A stretch of 64,000 nt of DNA from Tenrec ecaudatus (lineage: Eukaryota > Chordata > Mammalia > Afrosoricida > Tenrecidae): positions 142,888,721 to 142,952,720 of the forward strand of contig NC_134530.1 of the NCBI RefSeq assembly GCF_050624435.1. The letters are read 5' to 3'. Under the pieces are notes generated by a model. The model saw only the letters and a list, made by a program, of their open reading frames with translations. It ran no database searches and was not told where the DNA came from. Of the stretch, positions 11,470 through 20,266 are shown in pieces. Each line of letters opens with the position of its first letter. Positions within the stretch are counted from its first letter, which is position 1. The position numbers and the translations under genes are program-made.

Positions 11470-12800
11470 TCAGGGATCTTTTGCTTTCTTCATGGACGAT
11501 GATCCTGATGTCCTCCCACACAGCCTATCGGGTCTTCAATTATTAGTGGTCAATGAGTCAAATCTGTTCTTGGGATGTTCTCAAATTGTGTTCTTGTGGT
11601 ATAGACTCAGGGTCATATTTTGACTCTTGGGGACCTGTTTTAATTTTCTTCAGCTTTATGCTGAGCTTATATATGAGGAATTGAGAACCTGTTTCACACT
11701 TTTCCCCTGGCCTGGTATTAGCTGCTGATATTGAGTGTCTCAGTCTTCTCTTCCGAAGATGTAGTCAGTCGGTGCCACTTGGTGAAGTCCACATGTATAG
11801 TCACCGTTTGTGTTATTGAAAAAAAAGGCATTTGCTATGAATAAATCTTTGGTTTTGAAAAATTCTACCATGCTATCGCCAGTTTCATTTCTATCACCAA
11901 GGCCATATTTTCCAACTGCTATCCCTTCCTCTTTGTTTCCAACTCTTGCATTCAATTGCCATAAATCATCAATCCATCTTGATTGCTTGTTTAATCAGTT
12001 TCAGACTGAGGGTGGGAGAATTCTTCAATTTCTTCATCACGAGCTTTTATGGTTGGAGCATAAATTTGAATAATGGTTATATTGATTGAATTTCCTTGAA
12101 TGTGGATAAATATAATCCTATCACAGACAGCATTGTACTTCAAGATCTATCTTAAAATGTCCTATTTGAGCATGAATACAACACTGTGGTCTTGATTATT
12201 CCATTGCCAGCACAGTAAACCATATACTTTTCTGATTCAAAATGGCCGAAGTCAGTCCATTTCAGCTCATTAATGCCTAGAATGTCAATTTTTATGTGTT
12301 CCACTTCATTTCTTATAACTTACAAATTTCCTGGATTCATAGTTTGTACCTTCCACATTCCTATTATTCATTGCTGTTTGCAGGAGTCTCTTCTCATTTT
12401 GAGTCGTGCTACATCAACAAATGAAGGTCCCCAAGGCTTCACTCGCACAGGCTCTGCTCCATCCCCATCACTATGGTCAACTCTAATTGGCGAAGGCAGC
12501 TCTTCTTCCTCCATGGTTTGTCTTCTGACCTGAGGGGCTCATCTGGCATTTTCTCTCTGTGCTTTGCTGCTTTTCATGAGGTTTTCCGTAGCTAACATTG
12601 TTTTGATTTTTGTCCGTAAGGTTTTCAGTGGCTAGCTCCTAGAAGCAGACAGGCTCGTCCTTCTCACAGTCTGTTCTTAAGCCTGGGGACTCTGTTGAAA
12701 CCTGTTCCCGTTGAGAGACCAGAGGCATAGCTTCTAGCACCTCAACAGCACACAAGCCACACAGTGTGACAAACTGACAGACACGCTGGGGCCCTAAGGA
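11470..12800 (-). mobile_element. RTE-type LINE fragment (endonuclease part)
   Basis: The reverse complement encodes decayed pieces of the RTE apurinic endonuclease. The minus frame 11740-11955 reads NARVGNKEEG ... GKYGLGDRNETG ... CGLHQVAPTDYIFGRED, corresponding to the N-K-G-L-G-N and DYI motifs of BovB-like endonucleases. The same order is seen in the longer copy at 50965-54265. Confidence 0.75.
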
Positions 12801-12807
12801 TTAAAGC

Positions 12808-12869
12808 CTTGGAAAGCCCACTCTGGCCCTGGAGGGTCACTGAGTGGGAATGGGCTCGAGGGCAGTGGA
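12808..12869 (+). mobile_element. AfroSINE 3' tail
   Basis: Tail only: ggagggtcactgagtgggaa then gctcgagggcagtgg. Confidence 0.45.
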
Positions 12870-12899
12870 GGTACCTGTACCTCTAATCCTATTTGAGAA

Positions 12900-13208
12900 G
12901 AGGTGTGCTCTGCTATGTTAGTGATTAAGCATAAGTGTAAGATGTGTCTTTAATCAGTCTCTTTTGAGATATACAACAGCAGTTGAAGCCAGCATAAATG
13001 GGAGAAGAAATGCCATGCCATAAGAGGTCTCCAGGGAACCAAGAAGCAGGGACTGCAAGGGACAATCCCTTCCCAGAGCCAACAGAGGTAAAGCCCGCCT
13101 ATACAGCAGGCACCCGAATTTGGACGCCCAGCTTCGTAACCTGTGAGAAAATAAGTTTCTACTTGTTAAAGCCATCCATGGTGGCATTTTAGTTACAGCA
13201 GCACCCGC
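12900..13208 (+). mobile_element. MaLR/MLT1-like LTR, 3' portion
   Basis: Shares with the element at 32283-32785 the phrases gtgtctttaa and a 3' end of the type ctgtgagaaaataagtttct / gttaaagccatcca. Class assigned from memory of MLT1-type LTR ends. Confidence 0.45.
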
Positions 13209-13223
13209 TATGGCATTTTGCCT

Positions 13224-13349
13224 GGGCCCGCCTCTTTCTGCACTAGGCCCGCCCCTTTCTGCACTGGGTCCGCCTCTTTCTGCACTGGGCCCGCCCCTTT
13301 CTGCACTGGGTCCGCCTCTTTTTGCACAGGGTCTGGCGCTTCTTGCACT
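13224..13349 (+). repeat. 21-bp GC-rich minisatellite, six units
   Basis: Five well-conserved 21-bp units (gggcccgcctctttctgcac plus t), alternating gggcccgcccc and gggtccgcctc variants, then one degenerate unit. Because 21 is a multiple of 3, no unit contains a stop in certain frames, so both strands stay open here (ALGPPLS-type repeats on plus, AERGGPS-type on minus). The gcccgcccc core resembles Sp1/GC-box sites on the minus strand. Confidence 0.95.
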
Positions 13350-13539
13350 TAGACATGCCCGCAAGACCAGATTCAAGTGCGGCAGGAGTCTTTCACTCGG
13401 CTCTTCTTTCTTCTCTCTCTTTCCTTATTCTGCTGCTTAGCGTTTTTATGTGAGCGCTGGAGCAAGAACCAGAGGGCCTCATCCTAGAGATGACAGACTA
13501 CAAAACACTGGAAAGAACCTGGGTTTCTGAGGACTTCGT

Positions 13540-14015
13540 GTGTTAGGCTGGCTTGTCTGGAGAAACAAATCCCATGACACTTATCCGTGTATAATAAAGA
13601 GCTTTAAATCAAGAAATAATCTTATATCAAGAAAGCATCCCAACCCAGTCCAACGCAAGTCCATCGTCCAGTGCTAGTCAGTACCTCACTCTTCAGATTC
13701 CTGTAGCTGCAGGCCGGTGCTGCTGAAAGGTGACCTGGGAAGCAGGAAGATCACAAGCCGGTGGACACAGAGTCATGTGGATCCGAGGTTGGCAGAGACA
13801 TGCAGGGTGCTGACAGCGCTCAGGTTTGGGCAGCCCATGTGACAGCTGCCCCTAGCGGCAAACACAGAGTTCTAGGATTGTGGATGGTCAGAGAGAGGGG
13901 GAGGTTTCCAGTTTCTTCTTATAAAAAGGCCACACCCCACAAGGAGGTATTATCAGGCCATGACATGACTGACAGGTTGAATTCCATAAAAATTCAAGTT
14001 GACATAAAATGATCT
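13540..14015 (+). mobile_element. Dispersed LTR-like repeat, copy 1
   Basis: Begins tgttaggctggcttgtctgg / agaaacaaat and ends near a ggttgaattcc / gacataaaatgatcta segment. A second copy with the same order of phrases lies at 60248-60790, so this is a dispersed family. I cannot assign its class with certainty. Confidence 0.55.
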
Positions 14016-14019
14016 AAAT

Positions 14020-15077
14020 ACCACACCACTCTTGAATATTCTGTTTCTGGCATTTTATATAAGAAACAAACTTCTCAGAAGCAACAAAGCCCACATGGAA
14101 GAAGCATACCAGTCTGTGTGATCATGAGGTGTTGAAGGGATCAGGTATCAGACATCAAAGAACAGGAAATCATACCATTGTGTGCTCACCTCCCCTACAC
14201 GATCGCTGAAGACGAATGGGTGCAAAAGCAAAAGTGGTGAAGAAAGCTGATGGTGCTCGGCTATTAAAAGATATAGCATGTGGGGTCTTAAAAGCTTGAA
14301 GCGGCCACCTAGTTCAGAAGCAACAAAGCCCACATGGAAGAAGTACACCAGCCTGTGCGATCACGAGGTGTCAAAGGAATTAGGTGTCAGGCATCAAAGA
14401 ACAAAAAAATCAAATCATTGTGAATGAGGGGGAGTGCAGATTGGGGACCCAAGACCCATCTGTAGGCAACTGGACATCCCCTTACAGAAGGGTCGCAGGG
14501 AGGAGACGAACCAGTCAGGGTGCAGTGTAGCAATGATGAAACATAAAATTTTCCTCTAGTTCCTAAATGCTTCCTTCCCCCCGCACTCCGCCCCACTATC
14601 ATGATCCCAATTTTATCTTACAGCTCTGGCTAGACCAGAGGATGTACATCAGTACAGTTAGGAACTGGAGACACAGGGAACCCAGGACAGATGATGCCTT
14701 CAGGACCAGAGCCGAGAGTGGTGATACCAGGAGGGTGGAGGAAGGATAGAGTGGAAAGGGGGAACTGATCACAAGGTTTATATATAACCTCCCCCTGGAG
14801 ATGGACAACAGAAAAGTGGGTGAAAAGAGATGTCGCACAGTGTAAGATAGGACAAAATAATAATTTATAAATTATCAAGGGTTCATGAGGGAGGGGCGAG
14901 CAGGAGCGAGGGGTAAAAATGAGCTGATACCAAAGGCTCAAATAGAAGGCAAATGTTTTGAGAATGATGATGGTAACAAATGTACAAATGTGCTTGACAC
15001 AATAGATGTATGTAAGGATTGTGATAAGAGTTTGACAAGCCGCCAATAAAATGCTTTTTAAAAAAAGAAGAAAAAAG
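14020..15077 (+). mobile_element. L1-like retrotransposon 3' region with A-rich end
   Basis: About 1 kb of a family seen several times here: cctctagttcctaaatgctt, ggatggtggtaac-type segments, and a 3' end with gtgcttgacacaatagatg and gccaataaaatgct followed by an A-rich tail (15058-15077). It contains an internal direct repeat of about 105 bp (14077-14180 and 14316-14422). It has no ORF, consistent with a 3' UTR. Confidence 0.65.
14077..14422 (+). repeat. Direct duplication inside the L1-like 3' region
   Basis: cagaagcaacaaagcccaca begins both copies (14077 and 14316), and the homology continues for about 105 bp through catcaaagaac to tcattgtg. Spacing is 239 bp. Confidence 0.85.
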
Positions 15078-15140
15078 TTTCTCTTTATTAATCTAGTAAG
15101 TGGGCCAACCACTGAAGCAAGGAAGCAGGGGGAAGTGCTG
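15061..15140 (+). repeat. 80-bp block also present at 22681-22760
   Basis: Partner of the block in FNDC7 intron 2. Followed here by an extra short direct repeat (gtgctgctaaaagtgctg). Confidence 0.95.
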
Positions 15141-15254
15141 CTAAAAGTGCTGTTATCATAGGTTTTCTGTCACTCTCAGCAACATTTAATCCTAATTAAT
15201 GAAACAGTTGTGGTACAATTAACATGACTTAAAATGCTTAGTTTCCATTTAGTG

Positions 15255-15435
15255 TAGTGGTTCTCAACCTTCCTAATGCCTCGACCCTTTATGTTGTGGT
15301 GACCCCCAACCATAAAATAATTTTTTGTTGTTACTTCATAACTGTAATTTTGCTACTGTTATGAATCAGGCGACCCCTGTGAAAGGGTCATTTGACACCC
15401 CCCAAGGGTCACGACCCACAGGTTGAGGACCACTG
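15255..15435 (+). mobile_element. SPIN-like nonautonomous hAT element
   Basis: Terminal inverted repeats tagtggttctcaacct and aggttgaggaccactg; the interior gttgtggtgacccccaacca, ttacttcataactgtaattt and gaaagggtcattt match the SPIN family as I know it. Flanked by an imperfect 8-bp duplication (atttagtg / ctctagtg, 6 of 8). Too short to encode a transposase. Confidence 0.85.
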
Positions 15436-15707
15436 CTCTAGTGAAATGGGCTCACTATCCAGAAGCTTGGCCACAGGTGTTACAGGCTCGTGAACAGGTG
15501 ACCCTAGTTATGCAGCCTCTTAACTTGATCCCTCGTTCCTCCCAGACCCTTATCTTTCACTCTGTCCTGCTCCGGATCTTTATTACTGATTCATCTTAAT
15601 GTCCCTAGTACTATGAGTCAGATTCCACTGAACATCGATATGTTGGTTTTGGCTGGGCTTTTTTGGGAGGTGGGTGTGGGGTCGGGGAGGGGTTACTATA
15701 GAAAGAT

Positions 15708-15830
15708 AAGGAGCCCCGGTGGTGAAATGATTCAGATTTGACTCCAGTGGAAGGCACACCAGAACTCAAGGAGTAGGAATGAGTGGTTTGCAAATTGGCT
15801 GCTAACCTGAAGTTTGATGGTCACAGCCCA
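15708..15830 (+). mobile_element. AfroSINE-like fragment
   Basis: Head-like aaggagccccggtggtgaaa followed by a diverged middle (ttggctgctaacctgaagtt). Confidence 0.35.
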
Positions 15831-16599
15831 ACTAACAGTGTCATGAAAGAAATGGCCTTGGCTTCCGTAACGATGGTTGATCTAAGTTGCTGTCAAGTAG
15901 AAGGGTTTGACCTTTCAGAAGTAGCTCACCAAGGTGCCTCTGGGTCCGTTCAAACCTCCAGCCTTTCAACTCTGTAACACATGGAGTCACCATGCATGGG
16001 GAGAACGTGACAGCAGTTAAGAGCAACGACTCTAGAAGAGCACTGAGAGGACTTCAACAAACGCAGTCTTGTAGCTGCCTCCACTCTTGTTCGCTTTCTC
16101 TTCCTTTCCTTCCGGACCGGAACTCAAGCATTTTTTGCTTCGTTTAGCTCACTCCTGCAAGAAGTTCAGCTGTTAACTTTAGTAAGGCAAAGGTTTAACA
16201 CAAGCCTCTATTTTAAAAGCAACTCCTTTGTTTGCCTTGTTTCTCAGTGTGACTGTTCAACCATCACACTCATAACCTACTTTGACAATAAACATGAAGT
16301 GACGTTCACTAGAAGTCACTTGCTAACGTAATAATTTGTCTGCCCCAACTCCTATCATTAAGAGCATTGCATTTCTAGGTTATCATTTCTCCCTCTCCCC
16401 GAAGGTCCTAGCTCACATGAAGCTCACATCAGTCCATTATAAGGAGGTACCCCCCCCACACACACACACACCAAAGTGGAAAAAAGTTCCGCTGGGCAGA
16501 GCTTTTGTAGTACTCATTTTTCCCTGCTAGGCAAGCATCAAGCAGCTCGCTCTGAGCTGGTGCACCCAATGGCATTGCCTGGAAAATTTCTTTCTGGTC

Positions 16600-18079
16600 A
16601 CAGTGGATTTTTTTGTAAAAGCAGTTTCACTTGAACCTTGTTTTTTGTGATAGTCGATTTAAGAGAACAGCATGTGGCTGTGAAATTTTGATTCCTGCTT
16701 GGGCCACAGAAACTGCTGTGATGTTGAACATAACTCACAAGGACAGCCCTATGGGAAAAACTCAAGTGTACAAGTGGTTTTCTCGTTTCCAAAAGGTGAA
16801 ATTGTCGATTGATGACAAATCTCATTCTGGACATCCACCAACTTCCTGAACGGATGAAAATGTTGACTTGTAGTGCATTTGAGTTCATTCCACCAGGTCA
16901 GACTGTTAATCAAACTTTCTATTAGAGGTTCTGAAAGATAGCAAAACAGTGTGCAACAAAAAAGGCCTGATTTGTCACCAGCCTGTGTGATCATGAGATG
17001 CTGACAAGAATAGGTACCAGCAGTTCAAAAACAAGCAATCGAATTGATGTGAAGAGGGTGAACAAAGTGGAGATCCAAAACCCACCTGTAAGATAATTGG
17101 GCAGTCCCTTACAGAAGGGCCACATGGAAGGGATGATAAATATAGGGAGCGTTATAGCATTGATGAAACACATAACTATCCTCTAGTTCTTTAATATTTC
17201 CTCCCCTCACTATTATGGTCTTTGTTTCACCTCATGAATCTTGTTAGACCTGCATGTGTTCATTTGCATAATTAAGATGTTAGATGCATGAAAGCCAAGA
17301 TAGAGAACCCTTCAGAAACAGTAATGGGAGTAATGATTCCCTGAGGGAAGAGACCGGGTTGGGGGGAGCTGATAGCAATGATGACCATATAACCCCACTT
17401 GAGGGAAGCGAATAACAGAATTGTTGGTGAATGGATACATTGCATGGCGTTAGATACAAATAATAATAATATATACTATGGGTTTCTGGGAGGTTGCGTG
17501 GGAGAGGGAGGAGATAAAGGGGAGCTGATATCAAAGAGTTCAGGAAGAAAGAAAATGTATTGAAATGGATGGTGGTAACATTTGTACAATTATGCTTGAT
17601 CTAATGGAAATATCGATTGTTACAATATCTGTAATAGCTCCCATTTAAAAATAAATTTCTTTAAGGCCTGATTTGTGGCAGACTGGGGACTGGTTTTGCC
17701 ACCACGGCAATACACCTGCTCACTCAGCCATCTCAGTGCACCAGTTGTTGACAAAAACAGTATGCCTCTCCTGTCCCATGTGCCTTACTCACCTAAACAC
17801 CCTTCATGCGACTTCTTTTTGTTTCTGTGAATGAAGAGGGACATGAAAGGACAGCGATTTGATGAAGTAGAAGAGATGAAGAAAAAGACAAGGGAGGTGC
17901 TGTGAGCCATCCAAACAGATGAGTCTGAAAAAATTTTCCAAGAATGGAATGTCAGATTTGACAAATGTTTTAAGTGTGATGGAGAGTCCTTTGAAGGTGA
18001 TAAAGTTGTTTTGTAAAAAAAAAAGAAATTAAATCATAGCTTTGAAAAAAATTCTGGTTTTTGTTTTTTATATACTCCC
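16600..18079 (+). mobile_element. Mariner-type DNA transposon, broken by an L1-like insertion
   Basis: The left part (16631-16850) encodes a mariner transposase N-terminal helix-turn-helix piece (KTQVYKWFSRFQKVKLSIDD ... SHSGHPPTS) ending in a stop followed by TDENVD. The right part (17677-18030) encodes the C-terminal catalytic region: CHHGNTPAHSA, where the family has an Asp in place of this Gly, then CDFFLFL and DMKGQRFDEVEE. Stops and a frameshift make it nonfunctional. The end near 18050-18079 (attctggtttttg) resembles a mariner 3' terminus. Confidence 0.85.
16976..17662 (+). mobile_element. L1-like 3' fragment inserted in the mariner element
   Basis: 687-bp insertion flanked by a perfect 14-bp duplication aaggcctgatttgt (16962-16975 and 17663-17676). 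It has the L1-like 3' region layout (ctatcctctagttctttaat, gctgatatcaaagagttcag, gatggtggtaacatttgtac) and an A/T-rich 3' end (aaaaataaatttcttt). Length and target-site duplication fit target-primed reverse transcription with 5' truncation. Confidence 0.85.
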
Positions 18080-18129
18080 TTGCTATCCCTTACTGTCCCT
18101 CCCAATACTATCCCTTACTGTGTTCTGAT

Positions 18130-18680
18130 CAGCAGTCAGGAGATCAAAAGACGAGTTGTATTGGCTAAATCTGCTACACAAGACCTCTTTAGATTATCGA
18201 AAAGCAAGGATATTGCTTTGAGGACCAAGGTGTGCGTGACTCAATCGATGGTATTTTCAATCGCCTCATATGAACGTGAAAGGTACACATTGAATAAAAA
18301 AGACCGAAGAAGAATTGATGCATTTGAATTGCGGTGCTGGAAAAGAATATTGACAGTACCATGGCCTGCCAAAAGGACAAACCAATCTGTCTTGGAAGAT
18401 GCGCCGCCAGTGTGCTCCTTAGAGACACCGATGGCCAGACTTTGTCGTACAGACTTTGAGCGTTTTGTCAGAGGAGGCCAGGCCCTGGAGAAGGATGTCA
18501 TGTTTGGTAAAGTAGGGGGCAGTGAAGGAGAAGAAGGCCCGCTCGCGGGAGATGAAGTGACGCCGTGGTTGCAACCATGAGGCAAGCGTGGGAACAATTG
18601 TGCCGAGCCATGCGGTGCTCCATTCTGCTCTGAATAAGGTCACGAGGGTTGGGACGGACTCAATGGCACCTCACAGCGAC
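18130..18680 (+). mobile_element. RTE-type LINE 3' end (reverse transcriptase C-terminus and tail)
   Basis: The frame at 18080-18580 carries the RTE C-terminal signature EIKRRVVLAKSA, RRRIDAFELRCWKRILTVPW, AKRTNQSVLE in the expected order, then loses similarity. It ends with the RTE tail aggtcacgagggttgggac and gactcaatggcacct, which resembles the AfroSINE tail. Confidence 0.88.
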
Positions 18681-18919
18681 AGCTGCTCAAGTCCGCGCAC
18701 GTCTAATGTATATTCTGGCATTTTAATATTTGAAGAGTATAGCACTGACGCTACTGGTTTCCCCATTTGGGCCTACTGGGCACTCAGCTGTCATTCTCAT
18801 GCTTCTCAATCCCTTGACCTCCTGCTCGCTGGCGGTTTTCCCGCCCTCTGACCTCAGCTCGCAATTGCCATCGTTACGTCCTGAAACTGACCACGATCAA
18901 GAGCTTTTCCCCAGTTTCC

Positions 18920-19280
18920 ATTTGAAAATCCCAGTTTCTGATCAGCAACACCACCATTTCCTGCTTATTGACACTACCATTTCAATGATTATTTTTCCCT
19001 GTTGCTGAGGACTTTGAAGAGAGGAAGTTTCCTGCTTCTTCCTCTCCTCGTTCTGGTAGCTGCTGACAGTCCTTGGTATGCCTTTGTTGGTGATAGATGC
19101 ACCTGCTTCCATCATCACACAGCGTCCGTCTTTCTCCTGAATGTCTCTGTCTGCATGCCTGGTCTCCCCTTGGTAAAGCACCACTCCCAAAATGTTAGGA
19201 CTAGATCCATCATACACCAGTATAATCCATTAACTGTTAACTCAAGTGAGGTCACATTTCCCACATATAGAAACTGGGAC
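18920..19280 (-). repeat. Probable ancient interspersed repeat, unclassified
   Basis: The text from ctgctgacagtccttggtat through gtctctgtctgcatgcc to aactcaagtgaggtcacatt recalls common old mammalian repeats that end in 'aggtcacatt'. An incidental frame here begins with a signal-peptide-like sequence but is not a recognised gene. Confidence 0.35.
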
Positions 19281-19324
19281 TTCAACTTACCTTTTTTTGG
19301 AGACATGATTCAATCTATAATCAA

Positions 19325-19541
19325 ACAAACCAAATTCACTTCCCATGAGTCCATGCTGACCCAGAGCAACCCTATAGGACAAGGTAGAACGGCCCTGTGT
19401 GTTTGCGAGACTGTGCGTTTCCAACTCTCTATGTGAGTAGAAAGTCCAGTCTTTCTCTCGCAAGTTCCCTGCGTGGTTTGGAACTGCTGACCTTACAGTT
19501 CGCCGCTAAATATGTAACCACGGAACCACCAGGGCTGCCTC
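19325..19541 (-). mobile_element. AfroSINE
   Basis: Reverse complement of the SINE: ccctataggacaaggtagaa, gaactgctgaccttacagtt, and head end gaaccaccagggctgcc. Confidence 0.85.
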
Positions 19542-20034
19542 TCAAGCTGTAACAGATAGGACTAAATGTTGTAGATTCCCAGTTACTTCTCATTACGAGG
19601 ACGAGTCTGGACTGGACAATGACTGGAACTAGAAAGCACAGAAATTGCAGTCATCCCAGGGGGTGGGGGGTTGACTGTGTTCAGCTGGGACTTGCCACTA
19701 ACCTCAGGGCAGAGACCTGTGTCTGCTCTTTGATCTTAAGATAGTGCAGCTTGCAGAGTCGGGATGGCCATTCTGGACAGAAACAACAACAGCAGTAAGT
19801 GAAGAACAAAACGAAAATATTGGCCAAGATCTCGAGAGTTTAAAGGGATCGTTCCACTGTATCAAGAATTTCCTGTACAGCTTTGTGACATTTCTATTTT
19901 TTTAATTAAAGGGGAAAAAAACAAAGAGAAGGCAAGCATTTTGCATGTTGCTCTGTAACTTAGCTTACCGTACCTTCTTGGTCTGCTTGGCATGGCTTTG
20001 TCCGACTTTCTGTCTCAGCCTTTGCCGTCCCCAG

Positions 20035-20203
20035 GAGCCACTAGTTCCTGGTCAGCTCCACCCTGAGAGGGAGGAGCTACATCCCAGAGTCTGTTCCCAG
20101 CACCACAGCCCTGCGTCCCAGTGCCCAATGGTACCGCCTCCTGGGGAGCAGAGGGGACTCTGGTCACTCTGTTCAGTTCCCTGTGAGTGTTATGTCCAGC
20201 AGG
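20035..20203 (+). other. FNDC7: Candidate FNDC7 5' UTR
   Basis: A pyrimidine-rich stretch and ccccag at 20030-20034 could be an acceptor for a 5' UTR exon that runs into the start codon. Upstream, 19791-19800 (agcagtaagt) is a good donor that could end a noncoding first exon at 19794. Both are inferred from splice-site shape only. Confidence 0.3.
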
Positions 20204-20266
20204 ATGGCTGGTGGACCGGAGAAACGTTTTCCTTTGATTGGAGTCTGTCTGATCTGTCTGAAAGTG
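20204..20266 (+). CDS. FNDC7: FNDC7 coding exon 1 (signal peptide)
   Basis: Residues 1-21, ending in phase 0 before donor gtgagt. The start ATG at 20204 has a strong context (aggATGGct, purine at -3 and G at +4). An in-frame ATG at 20192 (weaker, T at +4) would add four residues. The hydrophobic core [11 protein letters not shown] marks a signal peptide. Choosing 20204 makes the protein exactly 733 residues. Confidence 0.88.

Noticed and set aside
13224..13349. CRISPR-like array
   Set aside because: Units are directly adjacent with no spacers: a minisatellite in a mammalian genome.
19002..19436. Frame starting with a signal-peptide-like sequence (MLRTLKRGSFLLLPLLVL), considered as FNDC7 exon 1
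   Set aside because: No donor in the right phase, loses any domain similarity, and lies in repeat-like sequence; the 20204 exon gives the exact expected protein.
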